Below are positions 30,972-31,493 of a stretch of 31,493 bases of DNA, one piece after another; within the stretch, counting starts at the first letter, position 1; every line of letters begins with the position of its first letter. A program made the position numbers and the translations under genes. The stretch is from WRKB01 sp031551145. GTDB taxonomy: Bacteria > Desulfobacterota > Desulfovibrionia > Desulfovibrionales > Desulfovibrionaceae. Where the stretch lies: NCBI GenBank assembly GCA_031551145.1, contig JAVBNZ010000053.1, positions 1-31,493 on the forward strand. The letters run 5' to 3'. Below the pieces are notes generated by a model, which saw only the letters and a list, made by a program, of their open reading frames with translations, had not been told where the DNA came from and did not search any database.

Positions 30972-31493
30972 GACGGTTCCGCCCCGAAACCGGGAATGTG
31001 AAAGCGCCGTTCCAGCACGCGCAGCCCTTTGGCCGCCAGCGTGACCAGCGCCAGATAATACAGCCCCACGCCGAGAAAGACTTCCGTGAAGCGGAAATTC
31101 AGCGAGGCCAGCATTTTGCCCTGGCCGGTGAGTTCCATGCAGGTCACAAGATAGGCCAGGGAAGAATATTTAATCAGATAAACAATCTCGTTGCCGCAGC
31201 CGGGCAGGGCCAGCCGGGCCGCCTGGGGCACGATGATGCGGACCACCGCCTGCGGCGTGCTGAATCCCAGGGCCAGGGCGGCCTTCATCTGCCCGGCCCG
31301 TATGGCCAGCAGGCCCCCGCGCACATATTCGGAATGATAGGCCGCGCTGCACAGAATGAAGGAACATACCGCCGCCGGGTAGGGATCCAGCGAAATGCCG
31401 AGATTGGGCAGGCCGAAATAGATCAGCATGAGCTGCACGGCCAGCGGCACTCCCCGGAACAGGGCCGTGTAGGCGTCGCCCGCGCGGCGCAGG
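30968..31493 (-). CDS. Amino-acid ABC transporter permease (5' end missing)
   Basis: The frame is open to the right edge, so the N-terminus is outside; 174 codons are visible. The edge part reads YTALFRGVPLAVQL, the conserved start of the HisM/GlnP permease core. The EAA loop follows: YVRGGLLAIRAGQMKAALAL, then GFSTPQAVVRIIVPQAARLA, then PGCGNEIVYLIKYSSLAYLV. Two to three transmembrane helices are visible. Such permeases import polar amino acids with a periplasmic binding protein and an ATPase, presumably encoded beyond the window. Its stop overlaps the ubiX start by 4 bases. Confidence 0.92.
   Translation of the reverse strand, partial: LRRAGDAYTALFRGVPLAVQLMLIYFGLPNLGISLDPYPAAVCSFILCSAAYHSEYVRGGLLAIRAGQMKAALALGFSTPQAVVRIIVPQAARLALPGCGNEIVYLIKYSSLAYLVTCMELTGQGKMLASLNFRFTEVFLGVGLYYLALVTLAAKGLRVLERRFHIPGFGAEPS

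Overview
The window is GC-rich DNA, apparently from a sulfate-reducing deltaproteobacterium of the Desulfovibrio type (Desulfovibrionaceae). The strongest sign is the desulfoferrodoxin / rubredoxin / rubredoxin:oxygen oxidoreductase cluster at 23663-25532, followed directly by cytochrome bd oxidase genes. Good sigma-54 (-24/-12) promoters, a PGA-type exopolysaccharide operon and hisC next to cmk fit that assignment. No rRNA, tRNA, CRISPR array or intact mobile element was seen. The genus is an inference; no phylogenetic marker is present.

Layout. (1) 1-2112, minus: the N-terminal 704 residues of a large repeat-rich secreted adhesin that runs off the left edge. (2) 2361-7236: a GNAT acetyltransferase and a ZraSR-like two-component system on the minus strand, facing a divergent SHOCT-protein gene and a ZraP-like periplasmic metal-binding protein. 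A clear sigma-54 promoter and an upstream palindrome lie between them, so this looks like a self-contained envelope or metal stress circuit. (3) 7423-9976, minus: cmk, hisC and a universal stress protein. (4) 10212-10700: an unrecognised 162-residue protein behind a second sigma-54-like promoter, closed by a textbook terminator. (5) 10802-20560: an exopolysaccharide region, with a GT4 glycosyltransferase and an O-antigen ligase/polymerase-like membrane protein, then pgaA-pgaB-pgaC-pgaD. The 3' end of pgaD runs into a decayed IS3-family OrfA fragment. (6) 20657-22518, minus: two tandem PaaI-type hotdog thioesterases and metF, whose promoter carries an operator-like palindrome. (7) 22636-23502: an exported phosphodiester-glycosidase-family protein. 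(8) 23663-27912: dfx, rub, roo, cydA, cydB, apparently one oxygen and superoxide detoxification operon. (9) 27975-29622: a TtuA-like tRNA thiolation enzyme and a DUF4823-type lipoprotein. (10) 29623-31493, minus: an amino-acid ABC transporter permease (cut by the right edge), ubiX and a DUF169 protein, joined by 4-base ATGA overlaps.

Functionally the window joins surface biology (adhesin, polysaccharide synthesis and export) to stress defence: O2 reduction by Roo and cytochrome bd, superoxide reduction by desulfoferrodoxin, metal or envelope stress by the Zra-like circuit, and a universal stress protein. Several spacers hold strong stem-loops without T-tracts. These are reported as stem-loops rather than terminators.
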